A stretch of DNA of 64,000 nucleotides from Trabulsiella odontotermitis (GTDB lineage Bacteria; Pseudomonadota; Gammaproteobacteria; Enterobacterales; Enterobacteriaceae). The DNA is taken from contig NZ_LIFX01000003.1 of assembly GCF_001297775.1 (NCBI RefSeq), positions 186,001 through 250,000 of the forward strand, in the 5' to 3' direction. Below, piece by piece: positions 12,362-22,516 of this stretch (position 1 is its first letter; each line of letters starts with the position of its first letter). A model generated the notes under the pieces. It was not told the origin of the DNA and searched no databases. It worked only from the letters and a program-made list of their open reading frames with translations. A program made the position numbers and the translations under genes.

Positions 12362-13069
12362 ATGCAAACAATATTGAACAGACTTAAAGGTAAGCTGGTG
12401 GTGTCGTGTCAGGCGCTGGAGGATGAACCGCTGCACAGCGCATTTATTATGTCGCGAATGGCCGTCGCGGCGGCGCAGGGTGGCGCGTCCGGGATCCGCG
12501 CCAACAGCGTAGTGGATATCGAAGCGATAAAACAGCAAGTTTCGTTGCCGGTGATTGGCATCATCAAGCGCGATTACCCCGACAGCGAGGTGTACATCAC
12601 GCCCACCTTGCGTGAAGTGGATGAACTGATGCGCGTTGCGCCGGAGATTATCGCCCTTGATGCGACGGACAGAATGCGCCCCGGTGGGCTGACGCTTAGC
12701 GAACTGGTAGCGCAAATCCGTGCCCGCTATCCGTCAGTGTTGCTGATGGCGGACGTTTCTACTGTCGCTGAAGCAAAAGCCGCACAGGCGCTTGGTTTTG
12801 ATTGCGTGGGTACAACACTCTACGGTTACACACCAGCAACGGCGGGGCACCGGTTGCCGGAAGAGGATTGCCGTCTGCTGCGTGAGGTGATCGCCGCCGT
12901 CTCGGTACCGGTGATTGCAGAAGGCAACGTCGAGACGCCGGAGTTGGCCGCTCGTTGCTTTGCATTGGGGGCGCATGCCGTGGTGGTTGGCGGAGCGATC
13001 ACCCGTCCGCAGCAGATCACCGCGCGGTTCGTGGCGGCAATTCACGCGCAAAGCACCGATGGCGCATGA
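12362..13069 (+). CDS. Putative N-acetylmannosamine-6-phosphate 2-epimerase (NanE-type)
   Basis: Predicted to convert ManNAc-6-P to GlcNAc-6-P. It has 235 residues from ATG 12362, chosen because AGAGGAAGG lies upstream; the frame is open back to ATG 12332. It is a TIM barrel with NanE features: GGASGIRANSVVDIEAIK, the catalytic-lysine segment VIGIIKRDYP, EIIALDATDRMRP, GTTLYGYT, the catalytic-glutamate segment VPVIAEGNVETP, and the phosphate-binding AVVVGGAITRP. The standard sialic-acid genes nanA, nanT and nanK are not in the window, so this looks like a second or stand-alone nanE paired with the divergent RpiR-type regulator. The paralog's true substrate is unproven. Confidence 0.85.
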   Translation: MQTILNRLKGKLVVSCQALEDEPLHSAFIMSRMAVAAAQGGASGIRANSVVDIEAIKQQVSLPVIGIIKRDYPDSEVYITPTLREVDELMRVAPEIIALDATDRMRPGGLTLSELVAQIRARYPSVLLMADVSTVAEAKAAQALGFDCVGTTLYGYTPATAGHRLPEEDCRLLREVIAAVSVPVIAEGNVETPELAARCFALGAHAVVVGGAITRPQQITARFVAAIHAQSTDGA

Positions 13070-13123
13070 TCCTCCCGGCAGGATCTGCGATACTTATCGT
13101 TTACCCCTTTTACTGAGATGATT

Positions 13124-13795
13124 ATGCAGTACCCGATTAACGAGATGTTCCAGACCCTGCAAGGCGAGGGTTATTTCACCGGCGTTCCCGCTATTTTTAT
13201 TCGCTTACAGGGATGCCCGGTCGGGTGTGCGTGGTGTGACACCAAACATACCTGGGATAAGCTCGCCGATCGGGAAGTGTCGCTGTTCAGTATTCTGGCG
13301 AAAACCAAAGAGAGCGATAAATGGGGCGCGGCGAGCGCAGAAGATTTACTGGCGATCATCGGCCGCCAGGGCTGGACCGCGCGCCACGTGGTGATCACCG
13401 GCGGTGAGCCGTGCATTCATGATCTTACCCCACTGACGACGCTACTGGAGCATAACGGCTTTAGCTGCCAGATCGAAACCAGCGGCACGCATGAAGTGCG
13501 CTGCTCTCACACTACCTGGGTGACGGTATCGCCAAAAGTGAATATGCGTGGCGGCTATGACGTGCTGTCGCAGGCGCTGCAACGGGCCGATGAGATCAAA
13601 CACCCGGTAGGTCGCGTGCGCGACATCGAAGCGCTGGATGAGTTACTGGCAACGCTGACCGATGATAAGCAACGGGTGATTGCGCTTCAGCCGATCAGCC
13701 AGAAAGACGACGCTACACGACTGTGTATCGAAACCTGCATCGCCCGCAACTGGCGCCTGTCGATGCAGACGCACAAATATTTAAATATCGCCTGA
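13124..13795 (+). CDS. queE: 7-carboxy-7-deazaguanine synthase QueE
   Basis: Radical-SAM enzyme converting 6-carboxytetrahydropterin to 7-carboxy-7-deazaguanine on the way to queuosine in tRNA. It has 223 residues, the E. coli length. The cluster-binding motif is CPVGCAWC (about 31-38), and the SAM-binding region includes VVITGGEPCIHDL. ATG 13124 gives the conserved MQYPINEMFQTLQGEG; an in-frame ATG two codons upstream is less likely. It is convergent with queD, the enzyme of the preceding step, across a short hairpin. Confidence 0.96.
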   Translation: MQYPINEMFQTLQGEGYFTGVPAIFIRLQGCPVGCAWCDTKHTWDKLADREVSLFSILAKTKESDKWGAASAEDLLAIIGRQGWTARHVVITGGEPCIHDLTPLTTLLEHNGFSCQIETSGTHEVRCSHTTWVTVSPKVNMRGGYDVLSQALQRADEIKHPVGRVRDIEALDELLATLTDDKQRVIALQPISQKDDATRLCIETCIARNWRLSMQTHKYLNIA

Positions 13796-13806
13796 CGAAT
13801 CGATGA

Positions 13807-13831
13807 TGCCGGGTAACACCCCCACCCGGCA
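13807..13831. terminator. Hairpin between convergent queE and queD
   Basis: TGCCGGGT (13807-13814) pairs with ACCCGGCA (13824-13831) around a 9-base loop, in the 44-base gap between the two stop codons. There is no T-tract. It may be a REP-like palindrome or a shared terminator. Confidence 0.5.
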
Positions 13832-13839
13832 GCGTAAGC

Positions 13840-14202
13840 TTACTCGCCGCGATAAACGCAGCCCGCTGTGCAGGTCTCTTTTACCATCACCGCGCTCAGC
13901 AGCGGGACAACCGGCTTAACCTGATCCCAAATCCATTTTGCCAGCACTTCACTGGTCGGGTTTTCCAGACCGGGGATCTCGTTCAGATAGTAGTGGTCGA
14001 GGCGATCGTACGTCGGCTTAAATGCCGCTTTCAGATCGGCAAAATCCATAATCCAGCCGGTATGCGGATCGACGTCACCGGTGATCTCCAGACGAACCAT
14101 GAAGGAGTGACCATGAAGACGCCCGCACTTATGACCTTCCGGCACGTGCGGCAGGTGGTGAGCGGCTTCGAAGGTGAAATCTTTAAACAACGTGGTGGAC
14201 AT
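13840..14202 (-). CDS. queD: 6-carboxy-5,6,7,8-tetrahydropterin synthase QueD
   Basis: Zinc enzyme converting 7,8-dihydroneopterin triphosphate to 6-carboxytetrahydropterin in queuosine synthesis. It has 120 residues, about the family length. The PTPS fold shows FEAAHHLP and [11 protein letters not shown] (zinc histidines and the catalytic cysteine), [10 protein letters not shown], and [21 protein letters not shown]. It is convergent with queE and divergent from cysJ. Confidence 0.95.
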   Translation of the reverse strand: MSTTLFKDFTFEAAHHLPHVPEGHKCGRLHGHSFMVRLEITGDVDPHTGWIMDFADLKAAFKPTYDRLDHYYLNEIPGLENPTSEVLAKWIWDQVKPVVPLLSAVMVKETCTAGCVYRGE

Positions 14203-14509
14203 GGTGAACTCTCAAATAAGACGAAAAAACCGGAAAATCATACCGGAAAGCACATTTTTTCTCATTAACTAAAACACCCCTTCCCCGTGGTCGGGTAATG
14301 ATACGGCGGAAAGCATGTTTTTCGTTATAATATTCAAACAGTTAATTAATCGATTTTCCTGTTAACAGGTATGAATAAAACAGGTTAGTCGATTTGGTTA
14401 TTTATTATTTCCATCCCTTCTTTAATTGTTATTATCCTCGCCGTTAACCTTACCTTCAGTTTGGGTTTTTCCGCAAAATGATGGCTTTAATACTGGAACA
14501 TAACAACGC
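14203..14509. promoter_or_regulatory. Intergenic control region queD / cysJIH
   Basis: A 307-base gap with no gene. The cysJ-proximal half is AT-rich (14320-14450) and should hold the cysJIH promoter and its CysB sites, as in other enterics where CysB with N-acetylserine activates the operon. I cannot place the CysB sites with confidence. The queD promoter must lie in the first 100 bases, where an AT-rich run (GCACATTTTTTCTCATTAAC, 14250-14269) is seen. Confidence 0.4.
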
Positions 14510-16315
14510 ATGACGACACAGGCCCCACCTTCCAGTCTGCTTCCGCTTAATCCGGAGCAACTGGCCCGCCTGCAGGCGGCAACCACCGATTTTTCTCCGA
14601 CCCAGCTGGCCTGGGTTTCCGGCTATTTCTGGGGCATGCTCAATCAGCATCCCGGCACGGTGACAACGGCCGCGCCCGTCGTCGCCGACGCACCGACAAT
14701 TACGTTGATTTCAGCTTCTCAAACCGGCAATGCGCGTCGCGTGGCAGAGCAACTTCGCGATGATCTGCTGGCGGAAAAACTGAACGTCAACCTGGTTAAC
14801 GCCGGGGATTATAAATTCAAGCAAATCGCGGCAGAAAAACTGCTGGTTGTCGTCACCTCAACGCAGGGAGAGGGCGAACCGCCGGAAGAGGCCGTTGCGC
14901 TGCATAAGTTCCTGTTCTCGAAAAAAGCGCCGAAACTGAACGGTACCGCCTTTGCGGTCTTTGGTCTTGGCGATACCTCTTACGAATTTTTCTGCCAGTC
15001 TGGCAAAGACTTTGACAGCAAACTGGCGGAACTCGGCGGCGAACGTCTGCTTGATCGCGTTGATTGCGATGTGGAGTACCAGACTGCGGCTACCCAGTGG
15101 CGCGCTCGCGTGGTGGAAGTTCTGAAAGCGCGTGCGCCTGTCGCCCCGGCAACGCAGACTGCCGTTGCGGCGACCGGTGCGGTCAATGAAGTCCACACCA
15201 GCCCGTACAGCAAAGAAGCGCCGCTGACTGCGACGTTGTCGGTGAACCAGAAAATCACCAGCCGCGATTCGGAAAAAGATGTGCGTCATATCGAAATCGA
15301 TCTTGGCGATTCCGGCCTACGCTACCAGCCTGGCGACGCGCTCGGCGTCTGGTATCAGAACGATCCAGCGCTGGTCAACGAGCTGGTTGAACTGCTGTGG
15401 CTGAAAGGCGATGAACCGGTAATGGTCGAGGGTAAAACGCTGCCGCTGGCCGAGGCGCTGCAGTGGCACTTTGAGCTGACGGTCAACACCGGCAACATCG
15501 TGGAAAACTACGCGACGCTGACCCGCAGCGAAAGCCTGCTGCCGCTGGTGGGCGATAAAGCCCAGCTTCAGCATTACGCCGCTACCACGCCGATTGTCGA
15601 CATGGTGCGTTTTTCGCCAGCACAACTGGATGCCGACGCGCTGATCGGGCTGCTGCGCCCGCTGACGCCGCGCCTCTATTCCATCGCCTCTGCGCAGGCG
15701 GAAGTGGAAAGCGAAGTGCATGTCACCGTGGGCGTCGTGCGCTATGACATTGAAGGCCGCACCCGCAGTGGCGGCGCGTCGGGCTTCCTTGCTGATCGCG
15801 TGGAAGAAGACGGGGAAGTGCGCGTGTTCATCGAGCACAACGATAACTTCCGCCTGCCTGCTAACCCGCAGACGCCGGTGATCATGATTGGCCCCGGCAC
15901 CGGCATTGCGCCGTTCCGCGCGTTCATGCAGCAACGTGCTGCCGATGGCGCGGAAGGGAAAAACTGGTTGTTCTTTGGCAACCCGCATTTTGTGGATGAT
16001 TTCCTCTATCAGGTGGAATGGCAGCGCTACGTCAAAGAGGGCGTACTGAGCCGTATCGATCTCGCCTGGTCGAGAGACCAGAAAGAAAAAATCTACGTAC
16101 AAGACAAACTGCGCGCACAGGGCGCAGAGCTGTGGCGCTGGATCAACGACGGTGCGCACATTTATGTCTGTGGCGACGCTAATCGCATGGCGAAAGATGT
16201 CGAACAGGCTTTACTGGACGTAATTGCCGAATTTGGCGCGATGGATGCCGAAGCGGCGGATGAATATTTAAGTGAGCTGCGCGTTGAGCGCCGTTATCAG
16301 CGAGATGTCTACTAA
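14510..16315 (+). CDS. cysJ: Sulfite reductase (NADPH) flavoprotein alpha subunit CysJ
   Basis: Carries electrons from NADPH through FAD and FMN to CysI for six-electron reduction of sulfite to sulfide. It has 601 residues (E. coli 599). The N-terminal flavodoxin domain (about 62-205) has the FMN loop [15 protein letters not shown] and [13 protein letters not shown]. The linker and FAD domain include [21 protein letters not shown] and [11 protein letters not shown]. The C-terminal NADPH domain has [18 protein letters not shown] and ends in YQRDVY. Its stop codon overlaps the cysI ATG by one base (TAATG), so translation is probably coupled. Confidence 0.97.
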   Translation: MTTQAPPSSLLPLNPEQLARLQAATTDFSPTQLAWVSGYFWGMLNQHPGTVTTAAPVVADAPTITLISASQTGNARRVAEQLRDDLLAEKLNVNLVNAGDYKFKQIAAEKLLVVVTSTQGEGEPPEEAVALHKFLFSKKAPKLNGTAFAVFGLGDTSYEFFCQSGKDFDSKLAELGGERLLDRVDCDVEYQTAATQWRARVVEVLKARAPVAPATQTAVAATGAVNEVHTSPYSKEAPLTATLSVNQKITSRDSEKDVRHIEIDLGDSGLRYQPGDALGVWYQNDPALVNELVELLWLKGDEPVMVEGKTLPLAEALQWHFELTVNTGNIVENYATLTRSESLLPLVGDKAQLQHYAATTPIVDMVRFSPAQLDADALIGLLRPLTPRLYSIASAQAEVESEVHVTVGVVRYDIEGRTRSGGASGFLADRVEEDGEVRVFIEHNDNFRLPANPQTPVIMIGPGTGIAPFRAFMQQRAADGAEGKNWLFFGNPHFVDDFLYQVEWQRYVKEGVLSRIDLAWSRDQKEKIYVQDKLRAQGAELWRWINDGAHIYVCGDANRMAKDVEQALLDVIAEFGAMDAEAADEYLSELRVERRYQRDVY

Positions 16316-18027
16316 TGAGCGAAAAACACCCAGGCCCTTTAGTGGTCGAAGGCAAACTGACCGATGCCGAGCGCATGAAAGCCGAAAGCAATTATCTGCG
16401 CGGGACGATTGCGGAAGATTTAAATGACGGCCTGACCGGCGGGTTTAACGGCGACAACTTTTTGCTGATCCGTTTTCATGGCATGTACCAGCAGGATGAT
16501 CGCGACATTCGCGCCGAACGCGCTGAGCAGAAACTGGAACCACGCATCGCGATGATGCTGCGCTGCCGCCTGCCGGGCGGGGTGATCACCACGAAACAGT
16601 GGAAGGCGATCGACAAGTTTGCCGGTGAGAACACGATTTACGGCAGCATTCGTCTGACCAACCGCCAGACGTTCCAGTATCACGGCCTGCTGAAGAAAAA
16701 CGTCAAACCGGCGCATCAGATGCTGCACGAGGTGGGGCTGGACGCGCTGGCAACCGCCAATGACATGAACCGCAACGTGCTCTGTACCTCTAACCCGGTT
16801 GAGTCGCAGCTGCACGCGGAAGCCTATGAGTGGGCGAAGAAAATTTCTGAGCACCTGCTGCCGCGCACCCGTGCCTATGCGGAGATCTGGCTCGATCAGG
16901 AAAAAGTGGCGACCACTGACGAAGAGCCCATTCTCGGCAAAACCTATTTGCCGCGTAAATTCAAAACCACGGTGGTGATCCCGCCGCAGAACGATATCGA
17001 TCTGCACGCCAATGACATGAACTTCGTGGCGATTGCGGAAAACGGTAAGCTGGTGGGCTTTAACCTGCTGGTGGGTGGCGGTCTGTCCATCGAGCATGGC
17101 AACAAGAAAACCTATGCCCGCACCGCGAGCGAGTTTGGTTATCTGCCGCTGGAGCATACGCTGGCGGTGGCGGAAGCGGTGGTCACGACTCAGCGCGACT
17201 GGGGTAACCGTACCGACCGTAAAAACGCGAAAACCAAATATACGCTGGAGCGTGTCGGTGTCGACACCTTCAAAGCCGAAGTTGAGCGCCGCGCGGGGAT
17301 CAAATTCGAACCGATCCGCCCGTATGAATTTACCGGGCGTGGCGATCGCATCGGTTGGGTAAAAGGCATCGATGACAAATGGCATCTGACGCTGTTTATC
17401 GAAAACGGCCGTATACTGGATTACCCGGGGCGACCGCTGAAAACCGGCCTGCTGGAGATCGCGAAGGTTCACAAAGGCGATTTTCGTCTGACGGCCAATC
17501 AGAATCTGATCGTCGCGGGCGTGCCGGAAAGCCAGAAAGCGAAGATCGAAAAGCTGGCGCGTGCGCACGGGTTGATGGATGCGGTCAAGCCGCAGCGTGA
17601 AAACTCAATGGCCTGCGTATCGTTCCCGACCTGTCCGCTGGCGATGGCCGAAGCCGAGCGCTTCCTGCCGTCATTCGTCGACAAAGTTGAAGCAGTGATG
17701 GGCAAGCATGGCGTTGGCGATGATCATATCGTCCTGCGCGTGACCGGCTGCCCGAACGGCTGCGGCCGCGCGATGCTGGCGGAAATTGGCCTGGTGGGTA
17801 AAGCGCCGGGCCGTTACAACCTGCATATTGGCGGTAACCGTGCGGGAACCCGGATCCCGCGCATGTATCGGGAAAATATTACCGAGTCAGAAATTCTCGA
17901 CAATATCGACGAACTGGTCGGGCGCTGGGCGAAGGAGCGCGAAGCAGGGGAAGGCTTCGGCGACTTCACCGTGCGTACGGGCATCATTCGCCCGGTACTC
18001 GATCCCGCCCGGGATTTCTGGGAATAA
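16315..18027 (+). CDS. cysI: Sulfite reductase hemoprotein beta subunit CysI
   Basis: Siroheme and 4Fe-4S subunit that reduces sulfite to sulfide in an alpha8-beta4 complex with CysJ. It has 570 residues, the usual length. Two ferredoxin-like/SiR repeat halves are present. The cluster-siroheme ligands are the cysteines of [10 protein letters not shown] (about 434-440) and TGCPNGCGR (about 479-483). It overlaps cysJ by one base. cysH follows after 92 bases that contain REP elements. Confidence 0.97.
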   Translation: MSEKHPGPLVVEGKLTDAERMKAESNYLRGTIAEDLNDGLTGGFNGDNFLLIRFHGMYQQDDRDIRAERAEQKLEPRIAMMLRCRLPGGVITTKQWKAIDKFAGENTIYGSIRLTNRQTFQYHGLLKKNVKPAHQMLHEVGLDALATANDMNRNVLCTSNPVESQLHAEAYEWAKKISEHLLPRTRAYAEIWLDQEKVATTDEEPILGKTYLPRKFKTTVVIPPQNDIDLHANDMNFVAIAENGKLVGFNLLVGGGLSIEHGNKKTYARTASEFGYLPLEHTLAVAEAVVTTQRDWGNRTDRKNAKTKYTLERVGVDTFKAEVERRAGIKFEPIRPYEFTGRGDRIGWVKGIDDKWHLTLFIENGRILDYPGRPLKTGLLEIAKVHKGDFRLTANQNLIVAGVPESQKAKIEKLARAHGLMDAVKPQRENSMACVSFPTCPLAMAEAERFLPSFVDKVEAVMGKHGVGDDHIVLRVTGCPNGCGRAMLAEIGLVGKAPGRYNLHIGGNRAGTRIPRMYRENITESEILDNIDELVGRWAKEREAGEGFGDFTVRTGIIRPVLDPARDFWE

Positions 18028-18035
18028 CCTGATAT

Positions 18036-18102
18036 TGCCCGGTGGCGCTGCGCTTACCGGGCCTACGGCTTTGTAGGCCGGGCAAACAACGTGCCGCCCG
18101 GC
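18036..18102. repeat. REP/BIME-type palindromic repeats between cysI and cysH
   Basis: A unit starting GCCCGGTGGCGCTGCGCTTA (18037) ends in ACCGGGC CTACG. It is followed by an inverted unit GTAGGCCGGGCAAAC (18073-18087), and GTGCCGCCCGGC follows. This is the usual arrangement of enterobacterial REP sequences. The first 26 bases recur exactly at 53297-53322. Such elements often stabilise upstream mRNA or end transcription. Confidence 0.8.
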
Positions 18103-18119
18103 AAAAAAGTGAGGAATAT

Positions 18120-18854
18120 ATGTCCAGACTCGATCTCAATGCGCTCAATGAATTACCGAAAGTCGAACGTGTGCTGGCACTGGCGGAAACCAACGGGCAG
18201 CTGGAAAAACTGAGCGCGGAAGAGCGCGTCGCCTGGGCGCTGGAAAACCTGCCCGGCGACTACGTCCTTTCCTCAAGTTTTGGTATTCAGGCGGCGGTGA
18301 GCCTGCATCTGGTGAATCAGATCCGCCCGGATATCCCGGTGATCCTGACCGATACCGGCTATCTGTTCCCGGAAACGTATCAGTTCATTGATGAGCTGAC
18401 GGAGAAGCTCAACCTGAACCTGAAAGTCTATCGCGCCGAAACCAGTCCGGCCTGGCAGGAAGCGCGCTATGGCAAGCTGTGGGAGCAGGGCGTTGAAGGG
18501 ATTGAGAAGTACAACGACATCAACAAAGTCGAGCCGATGAACCGGGCGCTGCGCGAACTGAACGCGCAAACCTGGTTTGCCGGTCTGCGCCGCGAACAGT
18601 CCGGCAGCCGGGCGACATTGCCGGTGCTCGCTATACAGCGCGGCGTGTTCAAAGTATTGCCGATTATCGACTGGGATAACCGCACGGTTTACCAGTATCT
18701 GCAAAAACACGGCCTGAAATACCATCCGCTGTGGGATCAGGGCTATTTGTCGGTGGGCGATACCCATACCACGCGCAAATGGGAACCGGGCATGGCAGAA
18801 GAAGAAACACGTTTCTTTGGCCTGAAACGCGAGTGCGGATTGCACGAAGGGTAG
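18120..18854 (+). CDS. cysH: Phosphoadenosine phosphosulfate reductase CysH
   Basis: Thioredoxin-dependent reduction of PAPS to sulfite and PAP. It has 244 residues, the E. coli length. The PP-loop-type segment [14 protein letters not shown] (about 45-58), [24 protein letters not shown] and the catalytic C-terminal ECGLHEG are all present. The frame opens at 18042 inside the REP, but ATG 18120 with GAGGA just upstream gives the conserved [14 protein letters not shown]. It is the third gene of cysJIH, followed by a hairpin and the convergent iap. Confidence 0.97.
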   Translation: MSRLDLNALNELPKVERVLALAETNGQLEKLSAEERVAWALENLPGDYVLSSSFGIQAAVSLHLVNQIRPDIPVILTDTGYLFPETYQFIDELTEKLNLNLKVYRAETSPAWQEARYGKLWEQGVEGIEKYNDINKVEPMNRALRELNAQTWFAGLRREQSGSRATLPVLAIQRGVFKVLPIIDWDNRTVYQYLQKHGLKYHPLWDQGYLSVGDTHTTRKWEPGMAEEETRFFGLKRECGLHEG

Positions 18855-18863
18855 TGATGTTAT

Positions 18864-18885
18864 CCCACTCCCGTCCGGGAGTGGG
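18864..18885. terminator. Hairpin between convergent cysH and iap
   Basis: CCCACTCCC (18864-18872) and GGGAGTGGG (18877-18885) form a perfect 9-bp stem with loop GTCC. It sits in the 36-base gap between the two stop codons. The T-tract is poor (TTCGCTT). Confidence 0.65.
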
Positions 18886-18890
18886 TTCGC

Positions 18891-19925
18891 TTATGCTTTC
18901 GCCAGCTCTTTCATCAGCGGCAGTAAAACCCGCATCACGTCGCGGCTGCGGCGCTCAATGCGGCCCGGCAGCGCTTTATCAATATACTGTTGATTATCCA
19001 GCCGCACGTCATGCCAGCTCACGCCGTTCGGGAAGGCGCGGGATTTCGCGCGTTGCTGATAACCGTCTTTCTTCCCTAATGTCCAGTTGGTCGCCTCGAT
19101 GGAGAGCACCGGAATACCGGCCTTATCAAACACCTCGGCGTCGTTGCAGCAGCCTGTGCCTTTGGGATAATCCGGATTCAGACCGGGATTCATCGCGGCG
19201 TTAATGCCGTGGCGGCGGGCGATGGTCAGCGCCCGGTCGCGGGTTAATTTGCGTACCGAGGCGGGCGTCAGTTTGCCGCTGTTGAAATAGAGTTTGTCGC
19301 CAACCACGAGGTTATCGAGGTTAATCACCAGCAGCGTGTTTTTACGCTCTTCTGCGCTCATGCGTTTGAGCAGATTCTCTGCGCCGAGCTTGCCTTCTTC
19401 CTCGCCGCTGGTAGCGATAAAACGAATGCCGTATTGCGTGGCGGTGTCTTTCAAGTTGTCCGCCAGCTCCAGCATCACACCGAGCCCCAGCGCGTTGTCG
19501 TCTATGCCCTGTAGTGTCAGGCCGCCGAGATTGTTTTCGTTGTCGGCATCGCTGCGCGGCGCGTAGGTATCCAGGTGCGCCATGACGATAATCTGCTGGC
19601 GGGACTGGCCTTCATGCGCGGCGATCACCGTACTGCCGGTCACGTTATGCCAGTTCCGGCGGTTGTCTTTCGCGGTATAGATGTAGCGGCTGTTGAAGGT
19701 GCGGATGTCGCTCTGGTAACCCATTTGTGCGAATTGCTGGCGCAGGTAATCCGCTGACAGCATTTCGGCGGGCGTTCCTGTCATACGACCAGGAAAATAG
19801 GTCGCGATATGGCGGGCCTGCGCACTGGCGATATCACCGGCGGGTGACGCTGCGCCCTGCGCCGGAAAAGCAAAACATGCACCGAGCGTCAGTGAAATCA
19901 GAGAGCAGTGCAACGCGGAAAACAT
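18891..19925 (-). CDS. iap: Alkaline phosphatase isozyme conversion aminopeptidase Iap
   Basis: Secreted M28-family zinc aminopeptidase that in E. coli removes the N-terminal arginine of alkaline phosphatase. It has 344 residues (E. coli 345). The signal peptide (about 1-24) ends FPAQGAA. The M28 metal site is seen as VMAHLDTYAPRSDADNE, QGIDDNALGLGVMLELA, the Glu pair in ATSGEEEGKLGAENLL, INLDNLV, and the C-terminal GVSWHDVRLDNQQY. In E. coli the CRISPR-cas type I-E cluster lies between cysH and iap; here the two genes are neighbours. Confidence 0.93.
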   Translation of the reverse strand: MFSALHCSLISLTLGACFAFPAQGAASPAGDIASAQARHIATYFPGRMTGTPAEMLSADYLRQQFAQMGYQSDIRTFNSRYIYTAKDNRRNWHNVTGSTVIAAHEGQSRQQIIVMAHLDTYAPRSDADNENNLGGLTLQGIDDNALGLGVMLELADNLKDTATQYGIRFIATSGEEEGKLGAENLLKRMSAEERKNTLLVINLDNLVVGDKLYFNSGKLTPASVRKLTRDRALTIARRHGINAAMNPGLNPDYPKGTGCCNDAEVFDKAGIPVLSIEATNWTLGKKDGYQQRAKSRAFPNGVSWHDVRLDNQQYIDKALPGRIERRSRDVMRVLLPLMKELAKA

Positions 19926-20095
19926 AACGTGTCCTTACACATGCAAAAAAACGACGCACTAGTATGAAACTGTGACCCGGCTTACACAATTTCATTTGCG
20001 CTTAAATCCCCGAAAAGGCTGGCGTTAAGCACTTTTTGATATTTGTATTCCTGGCGGGTTATTCCTTTGAGGAACTAGTCATTCCATTTCGTAAT

Positions 20096-20124
20096 TTCAT
20101 TTGATCTAAGCCGCACCCTATAGT
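20096..20124 (+). promoter_or_regulatory. Candidate cysDNC promoter region (CysB-dependent)
   Basis: TTCATT (20096-20101) and TATAGT (20119-20124) are 17 bases apart and 47 bases before cysD. The AT-rich stretch just upstream (20040-20095) contains TTATTCCTTTGAGGAACTAG, with the TTATTCC/AACTAG-like words typical of CysB-activated promoters, so CysB probably binds there. The rest of the 245-base gap from iap (19926-20170) holds no gene. Confidence 0.5.
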
Positions 20125-20170
20125 CCCTCTTTATACGCAAAGTACGTAAAGACAGGCTTAAGGAACGGTA

Positions 20171-21079
20171 ATGGATCAAAAACGACTCACTCATTTGCGG
20201 CAACTGGAGGCGGAAAGCATTCATATTATCCGTGAAGTCGCCGCCGAATTTTCGAATCCGGTGATGCTCTATTCCATCGGCAAAGACTCCAGCGTCATGC
20301 TGCACCTGGCGCGTAAGGCGTTTTACCCGGGGACGCTGCCGTTCCCGCTGCTGCATGTCGATACCGGCTGGAAATTCCGCGAAATGTATGAGTTCCGTGA
20401 CCGGACCGCCAAAGCGTACGGCTGTGAGTTGCTGGTGCATAAAAACCCGGAAGGGGTGGCGATGGGGATTAACCCGTTTGTCCACGGCAGCGCCAAACAC
20501 ACCGATATCATGAAAACCGAAGGGCTGAAGCAGGCGCTGAACAAATACGGCTTTGACGCCGCGTTTGGCGGTGCGCGTCGTGATGAAGAGAAATCGCGGG
20601 CGAAAGAGCGCATCTACTCCTTCCGCGACCGCTTCCACCGCTGGGACCCGAAAAACCAGCGCCCGGAACTGTGGCACAACTACAACGGCCAGATCAACAA
20701 AGGCGAAAGCATCCGCGTGTTCCCGCTCTCCAACTGGACCGAGCTGGATATCTGGCAGTACATCTATCTGGAAAATATCGACATTGTTCCGCTGTATCTG
20801 GCGGCGGAGCGTCCGGTGCTGGAGCGCGATGGCATGCTGATGATGATCGACGACAACCGTATCGATCTGCAGCCGGGCGAGGTGATCAAAAAACGGATGG
20901 TGCGTTTCCGTACACTTGGCTGCTGGCCGCTGACCGGCGCGGTGGAATCTGAGGCGCAGACGCTGCCGGAGATCATCGAAGAGATGCTGGTTTCCACGAC
21001 CAGTGAACGGCAGGGGCGCGTTATCGATCGCGATCAGGCAGGCTCGATGGAGCTGAAGAAACGTCAGGGTTATTTCTAA
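20171..21079 (+). CDS. cysD: Sulfate adenylyltransferase subunit 2 CysD
   Basis: Catalytic subunit of ATP sulfurylase, which makes APS from sulfate and ATP with GTP hydrolysis by CysN. It has 302 residues, the E. coli length. The PP-loop motif [18 protein letters not shown] (about 35-52) and [16 protein letters not shown] are present, and the C-terminus is RQGYF. cysN follows after 9 bases with GGAGCC as ribosome site. Confidence 0.97.
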   Translation: MDQKRLTHLRQLEAESIHIIREVAAEFSNPVMLYSIGKDSSVMLHLARKAFYPGTLPFPLLHVDTGWKFREMYEFRDRTAKAYGCELLVHKNPEGVAMGINPFVHGSAKHTDIMKTEGLKQALNKYGFDAAFGGARRDEEKSRAKERIYSFRDRFHRWDPKNQRPELWHNYNGQINKGESIRVFPLSNWTELDIWQYIYLENIDIVPLYLAAERPVLERDGMLMMIDDNRIDLQPGEVIKKRMVRFRTLGCWPLTGAVESEAQTLPEIIEEMLVSTTSERQGRVIDRDQAGSMELKKRQGYF

Positions 21080-21088
21080 GGAGCCGCC

Positions 21089-22516
21089 ATGAACACCACC
21101 ATTGCACAACAAATTGCCGATGAAGGCGGCGTTGAGGCGTATCTGCACGCCCAGCAACACAAAAGCCTGCTGCGTTTTCTGACCTGTGGCAGCGTCGACG
21201 ATGGGAAAAGTACGCTGATCGGTCGCCTGCTGCACGATACCCGCCAGATTTACGAAGATCAGCTCTCTTCACTGCACAATGACAGTAAACGTCACGGCAC
21301 CCAGGGCGAGAAGTTGGATCTGGCGCTGCTGGTGGATGGCCTGCAGGCAGAGCGCGAGCAGGGTATTACCATCGACGTGGCGTATCGCTATTTCTCGACC
21401 GAAAAACGCAAATTTATCATCGCCGATACCCCCGGACATGAGCAGTACACCCGCAACATGGCGACCGGGGCGTCTACCTGCGATCTGGCGATCCTGCTGA
21501 TTGACGCGCGTAAAGGCGTGCTCGACCAGACCCGTCGCCACAGCTTTATCTCCACACTGCTGGGTATTAAACATCTGGTGGTGGCGGTGAATAAAATGGA
21601 TCTGGTGGATTTCAGCGAAGCGCGCTTCAACGACATCCGCGAAGATTACCTGACGTTCGCTCAGCAACTGCCGGGAAACCTCGACATTCGCTTTGTGCCG
21701 CTGTCGGCGCTGGAGGGCGATAACGTCGCCAGCCAGAGTGAAAATATGCCGTGGTACAGCGGCCCGACGCTGCTGGAAGTGCTGGAAACGGTGGAGATCC
21801 TGCGTACGGTGGATAGCCAGCCGATGCGTTTTCCGGTGCAGTATGTCAACCGGCCAAACCTCGATTTTCGGGGTTATGCCGGGACGCTGGCGTCCGGTAC
21901 CGTGAGCGTCGGGCAGCGGGTCAAAGTCCTGCCGTCAGGCGTGGAATCGACCGTCGCTCGCATCGTCACCTTTGACGGCGATCTGCCGCAGGCGCAGGCG
22001 GGCGAAGCGATCACCCTGGTGCTGAAAGATGAAATCGATATCAGCCGCGGCGACCTGCTGGTGAAGGCGAGCGCATCGCTGCCTGCCGTGCAGAGCGCCA
22101 GTGTGAATGTGGTGTGGATGTCTGAGCAGGCGCTACAGCCGGGTCAGAGCTACGACATCAAAATCGCCGGTAAGAAAACCCGTGCGCGCGTCGATGCCAT
22201 CCAGTATCAGGTTGATATCAACAATCTGACCCACAGCGAGGTGGAGTCGCTGCCGCTGAACGGTATCGGGCTGGTGGATCTGACCTTCGACGAACCGCTG
22301 GTGCTCGACAAATATCAGGATAACCCGGTAACAGGCGGGCTGATATTCATCGACAGACTGTCGAACGTCACCGTGGGTGCGGGGCTGGTGCATGAACCGC
22401 AGACCGAAGCCACGGTACAGACATCTGAGTTCAGCGCGTTTGAACTGGAGCTGAATGCGCTGGTACGTAAACATTTCCCGCACTGGGGCGCGCGTGATTT
22501 GCTGGGAGGCCGGTAA
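21089..22516 (+). CDS. cysN: Sulfate adenylyltransferase subunit 1 CysN (GTPase)
   Basis: Elongation-factor-like GTPase that drives APS synthesis by CysD. It has 475 residues, the usual length. G motifs: [10 protein letters not shown] (about 35-44), the G2 Thr in [22 protein letters not shown] (about 113-121) and NKMDLVD (about 168-174), followed by EF-Tu-like beta-barrel domains. Its stop overlaps the start of cysC by one base (TAATG). There is no C-terminal kinase fusion; cysC is separate. Confidence 0.97.
   Translation: MNTTIAQQIADEGGVEAYLHAQQHKSLLRFLTCGSVDDGKSTLIGRLLHDTRQIYEDQLSSLHNDSKRHGTQGEKLDLALLVDGLQAEREQGITIDVAYRYFSTEKRKFIIADTPGHEQYTRNMATGASTCDLAILLIDARKGVLDQTRRHSFISTLLGIKHLVVAVNKMDLVDFSEARFNDIREDYLTFAQQLPGNLDIRFVPLSALEGDNVASQSENMPWYSGPTLLEVLETVEILRTVDSQPMRFPVQYVNRPNLDFRGYAGTLASGTVSVGQRVKVLPSGVESTVARIVTFDGDLPQAQAGEAITLVLKDEIDISRGDLLVKASASLPAVQSASVNVVWMSEQALQPGQSYDIKIAGKKTRARVDAIQYQVDINNLTHSEVESLPLNGIGLVDLTFDEPLVLDKYQDNPVTGGLIFIDRLSNVTVGAGLVHEPQTEATVQTSEFSAFELELNALVRKHFPHWGARDLLGGR

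Noticed and set aside
16420-17568. Long open frame antisense to cysI (382 codons), and similar long antisense frames over eno, relA, cysJ, mutS and fhlA
   Set aside because: They mirror GC-rich codon use of the sense genes, have low-complexity Arg/His/Gln-rich products and no ribosome sites.
18846-18900. CRISPR array near iap
   Set aside because: No direct repeats; the gap is 36 bases with a single terminator hairpin.
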